Positions 37,264-47,279 of a stretch of DNA of 64,000 bases are shown one piece after another. The DNA is taken from contig JAGYIG010000014.1 of NCBI GenBank assembly GCA_018402455.1, positions 16,816 to 80,815 on the forward strand. Direction: 5' to 3'. The notes beneath the pieces were generated by a model that was given only the letters and a program-made list of their open reading frames with translations, did no database searches and was not told where the DNA came from. Position numbers and translations under genes: made by a program. The stretch comes from Opitutaceae bacterium. Lineage in GTDB: Bacteria; Verrucomicrobiota; Verrucomicrobiia; Opitutales; Opitutaceae. How positions within the stretch are numbered: position 1 is the stretch's first letter; every line of letters starts with the position of its first letter.

Positions 37264-38588
37264 GGCTTGAGGACGTAGAGGGAGACCCGGAATTTGCGCC
37301 GGGCTTCCACCAAAACTTGTTGCGGAGCCTCTTGGTAGTTCTCCGCGGCTTGCACCACATCGATGATCGTGCGGATGGGACGATCGTTGATTTTGGTGAT
37401 CACATCCCCCGTGCTGAGCCCCGCCACCGCCGCCGGGAACCCGCGCTGCACTCCGATGACCAAGACCCCGTCCTCATTGGGCAACTGATTCTCGCGGGCG
37501 TAGGGCCGGGACACCTCCCGGATGCTCAGGCCCCAGACTTCCACCACCGATTCATCCCCCACCCGGCTGACCAACTCTTCGGTGACCAATCGATAATCCT
37601 GCGTCGTATCCGATCGCTTGATCGAAAAAATCAGTTCGCTGCCGAGGGGTCGCGAGGCAATCAGGTGCTTGATCGGCGGCAGTTGCTCCGGGAAACGTCC
37701 GTCCACGGGAACCCCGTCAATCGCCAACAGGATGTCTCCGCCCCGCAACCCCGCCTCCGCGGCCGGGGAACCGGGATCCACGCTGTTGATCAACATCCCG
37801 CGATTGAGCTCGAGTTCATAAAATTCTTCCAGATCCCGCAGCGCCCCGGGCACGATGCCCACGTAACTACGGGTGATTTTGCCGTGGCGAGCCAGCCCCT
37901 CCATCACTTGCTTCGCCGTCGCGGAGGGAATGGCAAAGCCCAGATTGTCCGCCCCGGAATACCCCCGGGAGTTGATCCCCACGATCCGGCCATTGGCCGT
38001 CACCAGCGGTCCGCCACTGTTCCCCGGATTGATGGCCGCATCCGTCTGCAGCCAGGTGTTGAACTGGCCGGTCTCGTATCCCTTCACCCCGCGGGAATCG
38101 GCAAAGAAGCGGCGCGGATTCGAAATGATCCCCCGCGTGACCGTTCGCGTGAGCCCATGCGGCGTCCCCACCGCATACACCGTCTCTCCCGGCTCCAATC
38201 GCGTGGAAACGCCAAACCGGGCCACCGCAAACTGGTGGTCCTTGCGCGCGATTTCGTCCGGATCGAGCCGCAGTAGCGCCAGATCCGTCCAATGGTCCCA
38301 CCCCACCAACTCGGCGCTCACCCGTTCCAGATTGGCCAAGGTCACATTGATTTCGACCGCGCGAGGCCCCACGACGTGCGCATTGGTCAGGATCAACCCG
38401 TCGGCCGAAACGATCACCCCCGAGCCCACGCCACTCTGGAACCGCTTCGCGCCGGCTTCGTAGGCATACTCGCGGACGTCGATGCGCACCACCGCATCGA
38501 GCAACTGCCGAAACCCGCGGGACGTCTCGCCAGCCAGGGTCCCCGCTCCAATCAGCAGCGCCAATCCGCCCAGCCCGAGGCGCGTCAT
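37260..38588 (-). CDS. Periplasmic serine protease of HtrA/DegP family
   Basis: 442 residues, from the ATG giving a signal peptide (MTRLGLGGLALLIGAGTLAG). The triad is complete: His in LTNAHVVG, Asp in WTDLALLRL, and Ser in NPGNSGGPLV. Two PDZ domains follow: MLINSVDPGSPAAEAGLRGGD and LVIGVQRGFPAAVAGLSTGD. It should act as periplasmic protease and chaperone for misfolded envelope proteins. It is divergent from leuS across a 42-base gap and followed by a catalytically dead paralogue. The open frame continues far upstream inside leuS but that part is a shadow. Confidence 0.92.
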   Translation of the reverse strand: MTRLGLGGLALLIGAGTLAGETSRGFRQLLDAVVRIDVREYAYEAGAKRFQSGVGSGVIVSADGLILTNAHVVGPRAVEINVTLANLERVSAELVGWDHWTDLALLRLDPDEIARKDHQFAVARFGVSTRLEPGETVYAVGTPHGLTRTVTRGIISNPRRFFADSRGVKGYETGQFNTWLQTDAAINPGNSGGPLVTANGRIVGINSRGYSGADNLGFAIPSATAKQVMEGLARHGKITRSYVGIVPGALRDLEEFYELELNRGMLINSVDPGSPAAEAGLRGGDILLAIDGVPVDGRFPEQLPPIKHLIASRPLGSELIFSIKRSDTTQDYRLVTEELVSRVGDESVVEVWGLSIREVSRPYARENQLPNEDGVLVIGVQRGFPAAVAGLSTGDVITKINDRPIRTIIDVVQAAENYQEAPQQVLVEARRKFRVSLYVLKP

Positions 38589-38630
38589 TGACCGGGGTAA
38601 TGAAAGTGTCACAGTGGCCGATTCGTTCCA

Positions 38631-41222
38631 ATGGCAACCCATAGTAAAGACTACGACTTTTCTTCGATTGAACCCCGGTGGCAATCCCGCTGGGCAGAAA
38701 ATCAAGCGTTTACGGCAGAGCCCCCGTCTCCAAAACCTAAATACTACGCGCTGGATATGTTTCCCTACCCGTCCGGCGCGGGTCTGCACATCGGGCACCC
38801 CGAGGGCTACACCGCCACCGATATCCTCTGTCGCTACAAACGCGCCCGCGGCTTCAACGTGCTGCATCCCATCGGCTGGGATGCCTTCGGCTTGCCCGCC
38901 GAACAGCACGCGGTGAAGACCGGCACCCATCCCGCGGCCAACACCGCGGCGAATGTGGGCAATTTTCGCCGCCAGATCAAAGCGCTCGGCTTCTCCTACG
39001 ACTGGGATCGAGAGATCAACACGACCGACCCGGACTACTTCCGCTGGACCCAGTGGATCTTCCTCCAGCTGTTCCAGCGCGGCCTCGCCTACGTTGACGA
39101 GCGGCCCGTGTGGTGGTGCCCCGAGCTCAAGGCCGTGCTGGCCAATGAGGAGGTCGTCGACGGCCGCTCCGAGGTGGGCGGCCACCCGGTCGAACGCCGG
39201 GCACTGCGGCAATGGGTGCTGCGCATCACCGCCTACGCCGAACGTTTGCTGCAGGACCTCGACGGCTTGAACTGGCCGGAATCCACCAAGCGCATGCAGG
39301 CCGCCTGGATCGGCCGCAGCGAGGGGGCGGAGATCGAGTTCATGCTTGAGGACCCACGCTTGGGCAGCCTGAAGGTGTTCACCACCCGCCCCGATACCTT
39401 GTTCGGTGCGACCTACATGGTGATCGCCCCGGAACACCCGCTGGTCGAAAAACTCACCACCCCGGCGAATCTCGCTGCCGTCGCCGCCTACCGACGACAG
39501 GCCGCGGCCAAGAGCGACCTGGAGCGCACCGATCTGGCCAAGGACAAATCCGGGGTGTTCTCGGGGTCCTTCGCGATTAATCCCGTCAACGGACAAAAAC
39601 TCCCCATCTGGATCGCCGACTACGTCCTCATGGGCTACGGCACCGGAGCCATCATGGCCGTGCCGGCCCACGATGAACGGGACTACGAATTCGCCCGGAA
39701 ATTCGATATCCCGATTGTGCAAGTGATCGAGCCGGCGGACCACTCCAACAACGGCCACGGCCAGCCGCCCTTGCCCTACACCGGCGAGGGAAACCTCATC
39801 CATTCCGACGGCTACAGCGGCCTGCCCTGGCCAGAGGCCAAACAACGCATCACCGCCGATCTGGCAGCCAAAAAGCAGGCGAAGCCCACCATCAACTTCA
39901 AGCTGCGGGACTGGCTGTTTTCCCGTCAGCGCTACTGGGGTGAACCCATCCCCATTGTGTGGGTCAGCCAGGCCGACTACGACCGGGCGGTCGCCGCCGG
40001 CATCAGCGGACTTCCGCCTGAACCGGTTGCCTACGAAGCCGATGGGACCACCCACTACGCCCTGCCTCTGCCCGACAGCGCCCTGCCGCTGGAACTCCCT
40101 GAGGTGGAGAGTTATCAGCCCAGCGACAGCGGGGAAAGTCCGCTGGCCAACGCCACCGAGTGGGTGGATGTCTGGTTCAACCCCACCACCGGTGAAACCC
40201 GACCCGGGGCCTCCCCCTGCCCCGCAACCGGACTCTGGCTCTCCGGTCGCCGGGAAACGAACACCATGCCGCAATGGGCGGGTTCGTGCTGGTATTACCT
40301 GCGCTACATGGACCCCCGGAACCGGACCGCGGTGGCGGGGCGCGAAGCCCTCGACTACTGGGGCACCCCCGACATCTACATCGGCGGGGCCGAGCATGCC
40401 GTGCTGCACCTGCTGTATGCTCGATTCTGGCACAAGGTCCTCTTTGACAGTGGCCTCCTGCCCAGAGATGAGCCCTTCCAACGCCTGTTCCACCAAGGCA
40501 TAATCCTCGGCGAGGATGGCGAAAAGATGTCCAAAAGCCGGGGCAATGTGGTCAGCCCCGACACCATCATCGCTTCCCACGGTGCCGATACCCTGCGGCT
40601 GTACTTGATGTTTCTGGGCCCGCTGGAGGCCATGAAACCCTGGAATCCCCGGGGAATCGAAGGCGTGCACCGCTTTCTGCTAAAAGTGTGGCGAGGCTTG
40701 ATCGGGGATGACGGCGCGATTCACGAGCGGGTCGTGACGTGCGGCGGCCACGAACCCGCCGAGCTCACGCGCCTGCTGCATGAAACGATCAAAAAAGTCA
40801 CGGATGACATTGAGGGACTGAGATTTAACACGGCGATTTCGCAGATGATGATATTCGCCAACGCCTTGGTCAAAACCTCGGCCATTGATCGCGCGTCCGC
40901 CCAAAAACTCGTCCAACTGCTGGCCCCGTTTGCTCCGCATATCGCCGAGGAACTGTGGCACCGGTTGGGCGGCGAGGGGCTCGTGCAAGCCGCGGGCTGG
41001 CCCACGTTTGATCCCGGACTGTTGGAGACGGAATCCCAGAAGATCGTGATTCAGGTGAACGGAAAACGCCGGGCCGAGATCGAAATCAACAAAACCGCCA
41101 CCGAAGCCGACGTCGTCGCCGCCGCCCAAAAACAGGCCGCCGTGGTCAGCCAAATTGAGGGCAAAACCGTGCGACGCGTGATCTATGTGCCCGGCCGGAT
41201 ACTAAATATTGTTATTGCGTAG
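38631..41222 (+). CDS. leuS: Leucyl-tRNA synthetase
   Basis: 863 residues, the usual bacterial length. Class I motifs are clear: SGAGLHIGHPEGY (HIGH) near 50 and EKMSKSRGNVV (KMSKS) near 630. An editing domain lies between, with TRPDTLFGATYMV. A C-terminal domain ends with RRVIYVPGRILNIVIA. It charges tRNA-Leu. The 125 bases after the stop hold no gene and no clear terminator, and lead into the polysaccharide operon. Confidence 0.97.
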   Translation: MATHSKDYDFSSIEPRWQSRWAENQAFTAEPPSPKPKYYALDMFPYPSGAGLHIGHPEGYTATDILCRYKRARGFNVLHPIGWDAFGLPAEQHAVKTGTHPAANTAANVGNFRRQIKALGFSYDWDREINTTDPDYFRWTQWIFLQLFQRGLAYVDERPVWWCPELKAVLANEEVVDGRSEVGGHPVERRALRQWVLRITAYAERLLQDLDGLNWPESTKRMQAAWIGRSEGAEIEFMLEDPRLGSLKVFTTRPDTLFGATYMVIAPEHPLVEKLTTPANLAAVAAYRRQAAAKSDLERTDLAKDKSGVFSGSFAINPVNGQKLPIWIADYVLMGYGTGAIMAVPAHDERDYEFARKFDIPIVQVIEPADHSNNGHGQPPLPYTGEGNLIHSDGYSGLPWPEAKQRITADLAAKKQAKPTINFKLRDWLFSRQRYWGEPIPIVWVSQADYDRAVAAGISGLPPEPVAYEADGTTHYALPLPDSALPLELPEVESYQPSDSGESPLANATEWVDVWFNPTTGETRPGASPCPATGLWLSGRRETNTMPQWAGSCWYYLRYMDPRNRTAVAGREALDYWGTPDIYIGGAEHAVLHLLYARFWHKVLFDSGLLPRDEPFQRLFHQGIILGEDGEKMSKSRGNVVSPDTIIASHGADTLRLYLMFLGPLEAMKPWNPRGIEGVHRFLLKVWRGLIGDDGAIHERVVTCGGHEPAELTRLLHETIKKVTDDIEGLRFNTAISQMMIFANALVKTSAIDRASAQKLVQLLAPFAPHIAEELWHRLGGEGLVQAAGWPTFDPGLLETESQKIVIQVNGKRRAEIEINKTATEADVVAAAQKQAAVVSQIEGKTVRRVIYVPGRILNIVIA

Positions 41223-41347
41223 GCAGGGTTTGTCTTCATCTAGGGTGTATTCCTTAGTCCGTTTAGTAGTAAAGAACCGCTGGAACAAGGAGATTATCCC
41301 TATCTGTCGGTGTTTGCGAATTCAAAGAAACTGGAGACACTTTAACC

Positions 41348-42304
41348 ATGAAAACCACCGCATGCCCGACCCGACTGTATCGGGTCATCGCCGTCGGGTT
41401 CCTCCTCGGATCGAGCTTGGCGCTCGCCGCCAACCGCAACCCCACCAGTAAACTCTATATCGCCGACTTGGAGGGCCAATCGGAGATCGACACCGGCGAG
41501 CGCATCGAGGAGATCCGGGCCAAGTCCGTCCACAACGCCCAAGGCACGGTGATCGAAACGCTGTCCGATTCGAATAACTCCATGGTGTTTTCCAACGGCA
41601 CGGGCGTGTTTCTGGATCCCGACACCCGGATGGAAGTTCGACGCTTTTCTCAAGCGCCCTTCACGCCCAACCGGACCGACTTGGAGGTGGAGCCTTCGAT
41701 TTCGCAGACCTACGGCTACATCCCCCGCGGCCGGGTCGGCATCTGCGCCCCCAAAATGGTCGCCGGAAGTTCCATGGTCTACGCCACCCCTCACGCCTCG
41801 GCTTCCATCCGAGGCAAAAAGGTCGTGGTGGAAGCGGGCGACTTTGAAACCACCATCTCCAGCGTGGAGGGCGAGGTCACCATCACCGGTGAGGGCACCG
41901 GCGCCAATGGCCAGACCATCAAGGACGGCCAGCAGGCCGTTATCCGGCGGCTGCCCGGCCAGCCTCCCTCCATCGAGATCGGTCCCATTCCCGACGATCA
42001 AGTTTCGGTGATCGAGGACAAGGTGACGATGGCCTGCAACGCCCGTCGCACCGTTTATTTTGATTCGGTAAAGAAGAAATCGGAATCCGGCATGCCGACT
42101 GATGACACCGCCCCCGACAGCCTGGAACAGGGCGACTCGGAATCCTCCGAAGACGAGCTGGGCGGCGGCTTCGGCGAGGTCTTCCTCGAAGATCCGGCAG
42201 GTGAAGGGGATTCGGACTTTGAAATCATCGCCGTCGTGGTCACGCCCACGGATCCCGTGCCCGAAGTGATTGCGAGTCCGTCGAGCGCGCGAACCGGCAA
42301 CTGA
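41348..42304 (+). CDS. FecR-like secreted protein at the head of the exopolysaccharide operon
   Basis: 318 residues with a signal peptide (to about residue 28, LGSSLALAA). Residues about 45-230 look like a FecR domain: a run of short beta strands with IRGKKVVVEAGDFETTISSVEGEVTI in pattern. The tail from about 250 is very acidic and low-complexity (SESGMPTDDTAPDSLEQGDSE). FecR domains outside the iron system often sit in cell-envelope sensors or polysaccharide operons. GGAG lies 11 bases before the ATG. The next gene, a beta-barrel protein, starts 14 bases later. Confidence 0.75.
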   Translation: MKTTACPTRLYRVIAVGFLLGSSLALAANRNPTSKLYIADLEGQSEIDTGERIEEIRAKSVHNAQGTVIETLSDSNNSMVFSNGTGVFLDPDTRMEVRRFSQAPFTPNRTDLEVEPSISQTYGYIPRGRVGICAPKMVAGSSMVYATPHASASIRGKKVVVEAGDFETTISSVEGEVTITGEGTGANGQTIKDGQQAVIRRLPGQPPSIEIGPIPDDQVSVIEDKVTMACNARRTVYFDSVKKKSESGMPTDDTAPDSLEQGDSESSEDELGGGFGEVFLEDPAGEGDSDFEIIAVVVTPTDPVPEVIASPSSARTGN

Positions 42305-42317
42305 TTCCCGCTCCTCG

Positions 42318-43460
42318 ATGATCGCCCTTCCCTTCAAACCACTCCGCTGGCTGTTCGCCGGAGCCCTCACGGCGAGCGCCGTGGTGCCCGCATTCGGCTT
42401 GGTGCGGTGGAATGAGGGCAAGGATCAGGTCCACGTGAGAGCCCGTGTCGCGTGGATGACCGATTCCAATATCTACTACAACGCGTCGAACGAGAGTGAT
42501 ACCATCATGCAAGGTTCCTTGGGGGCCGAGTATCGACGCCAGGCCGGCATCATTGGGGTCAATGCCGATCTCGGCATTTCGATTTCCGACTTTGCGGAAA
42601 ACGTGGACGAGAGCTTCACCAATCCCACCATGCGGGTCGAGTTCACCAAGGATACGGGTCGCACGACGGGAACCCTGGGCTTCACGGGCTTCCGGGACAG
42701 CCGCGCCGACCCCGCCGCCAACCTGCGGACCGACTCGTGGAACTACGGGACGGAACTCCGCATCAAATACCCGGTCAACGAACGCCACAGCTTTTCCGGC
42801 GGGATGGATTGGCGACGCTTGGATTACACCAACAACGAATTTCTCGTGGACCTCGACACGACCAGTTTATCCGCCGATTGGTTCTACGTTTTCACGCCTG
42901 AACGAGACCTCTTCGGCGGTTATCGGCTGCGGCTGAGCGAAACGCTGCGTAATGTCGTTGCTTATGCCGACCATTCCATCTCCGGCGGCATCGCCGGGCG
43001 CCTGATTCGTGGCCTCAACGGCACCGCCCGGGTCGGTTTTCAAAACCGTTACGACCTCACCGATGGAGGCAATGACACTTCCGGTTACAACGCCAGCATC
43101 AGCGCCACTTGGAACTTCACCCGCGCCCTCGCGTTGACGGGACGCATCTCCAAGGACCTCAACATCACGTCCACCAACATCTCCACCGACGTCCTCAGCG
43201 GCAACCTCGACCTGCAGTATGCCCGCACCGCCAAACTCGTTTTCACCGGGGGCGTCGGCGCCGGCATCACCAAGTTTCTCGGGGAAGCCGGGGGCAACCG
43301 GGAAGACACCTACTTCACCGCTTACGGACGGGTCCAATACACTTTCTCCGAAAAGCTGTCCATCGGGGCGACTTATTCCTTCTTCGAAAACTGGTCGTCC
43401 CTACCGTTTTCTGATTTCTATCGCGATTCGATTACTTTTGACGCTGCCACCAGATTCTGA
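42318..43460 (+). CDS. Outer-membrane beta-barrel protein of polysaccharide operon
   Basis: 380 residues from ATG 42318, with a signal peptide (GALTASAVVPAFG). The rest alternates short amphipathic strands with aromatic ends (LGAEYRRQAGIIGVNADLGI, FTKDTGRTTGTLGF) and ends in ...YRDSITFDAATRF, a Phe-terminal barrel signature for BamA recognition. Similar barrel proteins sit with Wza/Wzc genes in exopolysaccharide loci and are thought to form or line an export channel. The 16-codon in-frame extension overlaps the previous gene. Confidence 0.8.
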   Translation: MIALPFKPLRWLFAGALTASAVVPAFGLVRWNEGKDQVHVRARVAWMTDSNIYYNASNESDTIMQGSLGAEYRRQAGIIGVNADLGISISDFAENVDESFTNPTMRVEFTKDTGRTTGTLGFTGFRDSRADPAANLRTDSWNYGTELRIKYPVNERHSFSGGMDWRRLDYTNNEFLVDLDTTSLSADWFYVFTPERDLFGGYRLRLSETLRNVVAYADHSISGGIAGRLIRGLNGTARVGFQNRYDLTDGGNDTSGYNASISATWNFTRALALTGRISKDLNITSTNISTDVLSGNLDLQYARTAKLVFTGGVGAGITKFLGEAGGNREDTYFTAYGRVQYTFSEKLSIGATYSFFENWSSLPFSDFYRDSITFDAATRF

Positions 43461-43473
43461 GGCTACTTTTATC

Positions 43474-44124
43474 ATGCAACCGCTACAAAAACCATTCATG
43501 AACAGACGCTTAATCGGTCTCTTCCTGGTGCTTTTGCTGGGTTCACCCGCCTTGGCCCAACCCGCCCCCGCCGCGTTCACGCCCGGACCCGGGAGTCGGG
43601 CCATCACCTACATCATCGCGCTAACGGACAGACTGCGCGTGGATATATTTCAGGAGAACGATCTCGGGGTGATCTCCCGCGTGGACTCTAGGGGACGCAT
43701 CAACTTGCAATTGGTTGGACCCGTGCAGGTCGTCGGAATGACCATTGAAGAAGCCCAAGATGCCGTCGAAAGGGCCTACCGGGATCAACGCTTTTTGCGC
43801 GATCCGCAAGTGACCATCATCGTCGAAGAGTATGCCGCCCGCGAGGTCATCGTGCAGGGTGAGGTCGTCCAGCCCGGACGGGTTCCCCTGCCCATCGAAT
43901 CGGGTATGTCGGTGCTCGATGCCATCACCAAATCCGGTGGCTTCACCGACTTGGCCAAGGGTGAAGCAGTCACCGTCACCCGCACCCTGCCCGACGGCAC
44001 CAAGTCTGTCAGCACGATCGACGTGAAGAGCGTCTTGCGCGGCAGGAAAACCGCCGCCGAGACCGAATCCTCCATGCTTCTGCTGCCTGACGACATCGTC
44101 TACGTCCCGATCAGATTCCTGTAG
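43474..44124 (+). CDS. Polysaccharide export protein, Wza-like (poly-sugar export/SLBB)
   Basis: 216 residues. A signal peptide lies near the start, with a second ATG eight codons in (MNRRLIGLFLVLLLGSPALA). The Poly_export domain follows (IALTDRLRVDIFQENDL, ISRVDSRGRINLQLVGPVQV, MTIEEAQDAVERAY), then an SLBB domain (VIVQGEVVQPGRVPLPIESG, SVLDAITKSGGFTDLAKGE). It should form the periplasmic/outer-membrane outlet for an exported glycan. No lipobox Cys is seen, unlike Wza, so the attached barrel protein may provide the outer-membrane anchor. Confidence 0.9.
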   Translation: MQPLQKPFMNRRLIGLFLVLLLGSPALAQPAPAAFTPGPGSRAITYIIALTDRLRVDIFQENDLGVISRVDSRGRINLQLVGPVQVVGMTIEEAQDAVERAYRDQRFLRDPQVTIIVEEYAAREVIVQGEVVQPGRVPLPIESGMSVLDAITKSGGFTDLAKGEAVTVTRTLPDGTKSVSTIDVKSVLRGRKTAAETESSMLLLPDDIVYVPIRFL

Positions 44125-44133
44125 TCTTCTTCC

Positions 44134-46305
44134 ATGGCCTCGCGCGAAACCGACACACCACCAAGTCAACACCAGCACTCGGGTCCTGCTCAAGAGGATC
44201 CGGTGACGGAACGCCGCACGCTGCGTGACTACATCATCATCCTGCGGGAGCGCTTTTGGATCGCATTCCCGCTGGCACTGCTGGTGTCCATCGGGATGGG
44301 TTACCACAAGGCCAGCCAGACCCCCCTGTTTCAGTCGGCGGCCACCCTCCAGTTCGAGCGCCCGCAGATCACCACCGGCACCCAGTCCGTCGCGGAAGTC
44401 GGCGTGCGGGCCGCCATCGACCTGAACACTTACCTGCAGGTGCTTGGTAGCGCCGATATGCGCGGCCGGGTCGTCCGCTCGCTCACCCCCGACGAAATCC
44501 GGATCCTCCAACGCCCCTACTTGAGCGATCTGGAACCCGGGCAGGAGCCCCCCACCGCCGCCGCCGCGCTAGGCAGCCTGAGTATCAATGATGTCCCCGA
44601 CAGCTACATCGCCCGACTGAGTGTCGTGCACCGGGACGGCGAAGCCGCCGCTTTGATCGCAAACCGATTTCTGGATGAATTCATGCGCTACATTTTGGAG
44701 CGCAGGTTCGAAGGCGCCTCGGGCGCTTCCGACTTCCTCGAGGAACGGGCCAACCAACTCCGCCTCGACGCCGAGGCCGCCGATCGGGCGCTGCAGGACT
44801 ATCAACGTCGCTACAATCTGGTGTCGTTGGACAACAGCACCAACTTGGTGCGCAACCGGCTGATCGCAGCGGACCAAGCCCTGACCCAGGCTCGCCTCGA
44901 ACGCATACGCGTCAGCGAGATTCTCAATCAGGTCGACAGTTACCGATCCCAGGGCCGGGACATGATGGAGATCTCCTTCATCTCCGGTTACGGGACCGTG
45001 AGCGACATCGCCGTGCGCCTTTCGGAATTACGCAAAAACCAGTCCATTCTGGCCGAACGCTACCTCGAGCGCCACCCGCGGATGATTCTAGCCGCCAACG
45101 AAATCGCCATCACGGAACAGCAACTCGAAAGCCAGATCACCAGTGCCATTGCCGACCTCCGGTCGTCCTTCGAAAAAGCCCAATCCTCCGAAGCAGCCAT
45201 GCAACGGGAATACGATGTGGCGGAGACCGACCAACGGCGACTCAACGACCTGTCCAGCGAGTATCGGAGTCTGCTCAACCAAGCGGAAATCGCGCGGAAT
45301 AATTTTATTCAAATCAAAGACCGTCTCGCCGACGTGGATTTGGAAAAGCGGCTCGAAGATGTGCCGGTGCGGCCTCTCGACCGCGCCGTCCAGCCCGGCG
45401 GCCCCTTCCAACCCAACATGCGGGCGATCATTCAGTCGTCGGTCATGCTGTTCTTTGTCATCTTCATCGGCGTGGCGGTGGGCCTCAGCTTCATCGACGA
45501 TCGCATCAAGAGCGCGTGGGACGTGGAGCACTTCATCGGCGTCAATCTGCTCGGCATCATCCCCGACCTCAGTTCCCTGAACGACGAGGAAAAATACTCC
45601 TTGGTGATCAAGAATCGCCAGACCCCCGGCACCGAGTCGTTCCTCAGTATTTACAGCGCCGCCAAGATCCACTCGAAGCTGGACTTCCCCAAATCTGTCA
45701 TGGTCACCAGTACCATTCCCGGAGAAGGTAAAACGCTGGTTTCCTGCAACCTCTCCGGGGGATTCGCCCGCCACGGGCGCAAAACCCTGCTCATCGACTG
45801 CGACCTCCGCCGGCCCATGCTCCACCGGCACTTCAACCAAGAAAACGAAAAAGGCATCATCACCTGGTTCGAGGCCGGCGGCGATTTCCAGGACGAGATG
45901 CGGTCCCACCCGGAACTCGGCATTCTCGAAGTCGGCGACAACCTGCACCTGCTTCGATCGGGCGGGCGCTCCCGCACCCCCACCGAGATTCTCGAGTCCA
46001 AGGCGTTCGGCGAGTTGATCGAACACCTGCAACGGGAATATGAACTCATCGTGGTCGACACCCCCCCGCTGGGTGCGGTCACCGATTCCCTGCTCATTGC
46101 CGAACAAATCGATGAGGTCATCTACGTCTGTCGGTTCAACCGCGCCTACAAAAAGCACATCCGCCAATACGTTCGCGCCCTGCAGGGTGCGAAAAAAGAC
46201 CTGCTGGGCATCGTACTAAACGGGCTCTCCCCGCGCCGCATCGAGTATTACTCCAACTACCGATACTATCGGAGCTATAAAAAATATTACGGGGCTGAGG
46301 CCTGA
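44134..46305 (+). CDS. Wzc-like chain-length determinant with tyrosine kinase (BY-kinase)
   Basis: 723 residues. A Wzz domain with two membrane helices (about 45-65 and 430-450) encloses a long periplasmic coiled-coil region (about 190-400). The C-terminal kinase has Walker A TSTIPGEGKTLVSCN near 526, Walker A' LLIDCDLRRPML near 554 and Walker B LIVVDTPPLG. The tail is packed with tyrosines (YYSNYRYYRSYKKYY), the usual autophosphorylation cluster. It should set chain length and export of the polysaccharide in partnership with the Wza-like protein ten bases upstream. The LMW phosphatase at 21638 is a candidate opponent. Confidence 0.93.
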   Translation: MASRETDTPPSQHQHSGPAQEDPVTERRTLRDYIIILRERFWIAFPLALLVSIGMGYHKASQTPLFQSAATLQFERPQITTGTQSVAEVGVRAAIDLNTYLQVLGSADMRGRVVRSLTPDEIRILQRPYLSDLEPGQEPPTAAAALGSLSINDVPDSYIARLSVVHRDGEAAALIANRFLDEFMRYILERRFEGASGASDFLEERANQLRLDAEAADRALQDYQRRYNLVSLDNSTNLVRNRLIAADQALTQARLERIRVSEILNQVDSYRSQGRDMMEISFISGYGTVSDIAVRLSELRKNQSILAERYLERHPRMILAANEIAITEQQLESQITSAIADLRSSFEKAQSSEAAMQREYDVAETDQRRLNDLSSEYRSLLNQAEIARNNFIQIKDRLADVDLEKRLEDVPVRPLDRAVQPGGPFQPNMRAIIQSSVMLFFVIFIGVAVGLSFIDDRIKSAWDVEHFIGVNLLGIIPDLSSLNDEEKYSLVIKNRQTPGTESFLSIYSAAKIHSKLDFPKSVMVTSTIPGEGKTLVSCNLSGGFARHGRKTLLIDCDLRRPMLHRHFNQENEKGIITWFEAGGDFQDEMRSHPELGILEVGDNLHLLRSGGRSRTPTEILESKAFGELIEHLQREYELIVVDTPPLGAVTDSLLIAEQIDEVIYVCRFNRAYKKHIRQYVRALQGAKKDLLGIVLNGLSPRRIEYYSNYRYYRSYKKYYGAEA

Positions 46306-46380
46306 TCCGGCACCGGTTCGGCCGAACCCGGAATTCGGATCGTCATCCGGTGCCGTCTGCACCAGCTTGGTCGGACTGCG

Positions 46381-47226
46381 ATGCTCTCCCGATTTCTTCC
46401 TCCCGACTTTGACCCCGCTCAACCGATCGCGCTGATCGCCGGCCAGGGGATCTATCCACAATTGGTGGCGGCGGCGATACGCGAGGCCGGCTTGGAAGTG
46501 CGGTTGATTGCTTTTGAGGAGGAAACGAACCCCACCCTTTTCGATACCTTCGCCGCCGAACACCGCACTCAAATCAAGGTCGGGCAACTGGGCAAAATGC
46601 TCAAATCCCTAGAGAAATTTGCGTCAAGATACGCCATCATGGCGGGCCAGATCACGCCTCGCCGCCTCTTCAAGGGACTCCACCCCGACCTCAAGGCCAC
46701 CCGCATCCTGTTTTCGCTCAAACGGCGCAACGCCGAAACCATCTTCGGCGCCATCGCCGATGAAATGGCGGCCATCGGGGTGCACCTGCTGGACGCCAGG
46801 TCATTTCTCGACCGCGAACTGGCTCCGGCCGGCGTCATCGGGGTCAGAAAGTTTCCCATCGAAACCGAATACCTCGATCACGGTATCGATATCGCCCGGG
46901 AATGCGCCCGCTTGGATATCGGCCAGGGGTGCGTGGTCCGGAAGGGCACCGTCCTGGCGGTGGAGGCCTTTGAAGGCACCGACGAAATGATCCGCCGGGC
47001 CGGCGCGTTCAAAACCGACCACACCCTCTTTGTGAAAACGGTCAAAGCCCACCAGGACTACCGGTTTGATGTGCCCTGCTTCGGACTAAAAACCTTGGAG
47101 ACCCTGCGCGAAGCCGCCATCCGAGCAGTCGCGTTGGAAACCGACAAAGTCATCCTGCTGGACCACGCCACGGTGGAAAAACAGGCGCGCGAGTGGGGCA
47201 TCAGTATCCGCGGCTTCACGCGCTGA
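46381..47226 (+). CDS. lpxI: UDP-2,3-diacylglucosamine pyrophosphatase, LpxI type
   Basis: 281 residues. It hydrolyses UDP-2,3-diacylglucosamine to lipid X in lipid A synthesis, replacing LpxH. Typical features: IALIAGQGIYPQLVAAAI at the start, AIMAGQITPRRLF, and the C-terminal half with GQGCVVRKGTVLAVEAFEGTDEMIRRAG and KTVKAHQDYRFDVPCFGLKTLE. It shows that the organism makes lipid A. It is 75 bases after the kinase gene and may have its own promoter. Confidence 0.93.
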   Translation: MLSRFLPPDFDPAQPIALIAGQGIYPQLVAAAIREAGLEVRLIAFEEETNPTLFDTFAAEHRTQIKVGQLGKMLKSLEKFASRYAIMAGQITPRRLFKGLHPDLKATRILFSLKRRNAETIFGAIADEMAAIGVHLLDARSFLDRELAPAGVIGVRKFPIETEYLDHGIDIARECARLDIGQGCVVRKGTVLAVEAFEGTDEMIRRAGAFKTDHTLFVKTVKAHQDYRFDVPCFGLKTLETLREAAIRAVALETDKVILLDHATVEKQAREWGISIRGFTR

Positions 47227-47279
47227 TGCCTCCCCCCTCCGCTTGCGCTCCGTCCGCCAACCCCTCACCTTAAGGACCA

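Noticed and set aside
38589..40670. Very long minus-strand frame continuing upstream of the htrA start
   Set aside because: It is antisense to leuS, whose motifs are complete. The frame is open because of high GC codon bias, and no homology is visible in its translation.
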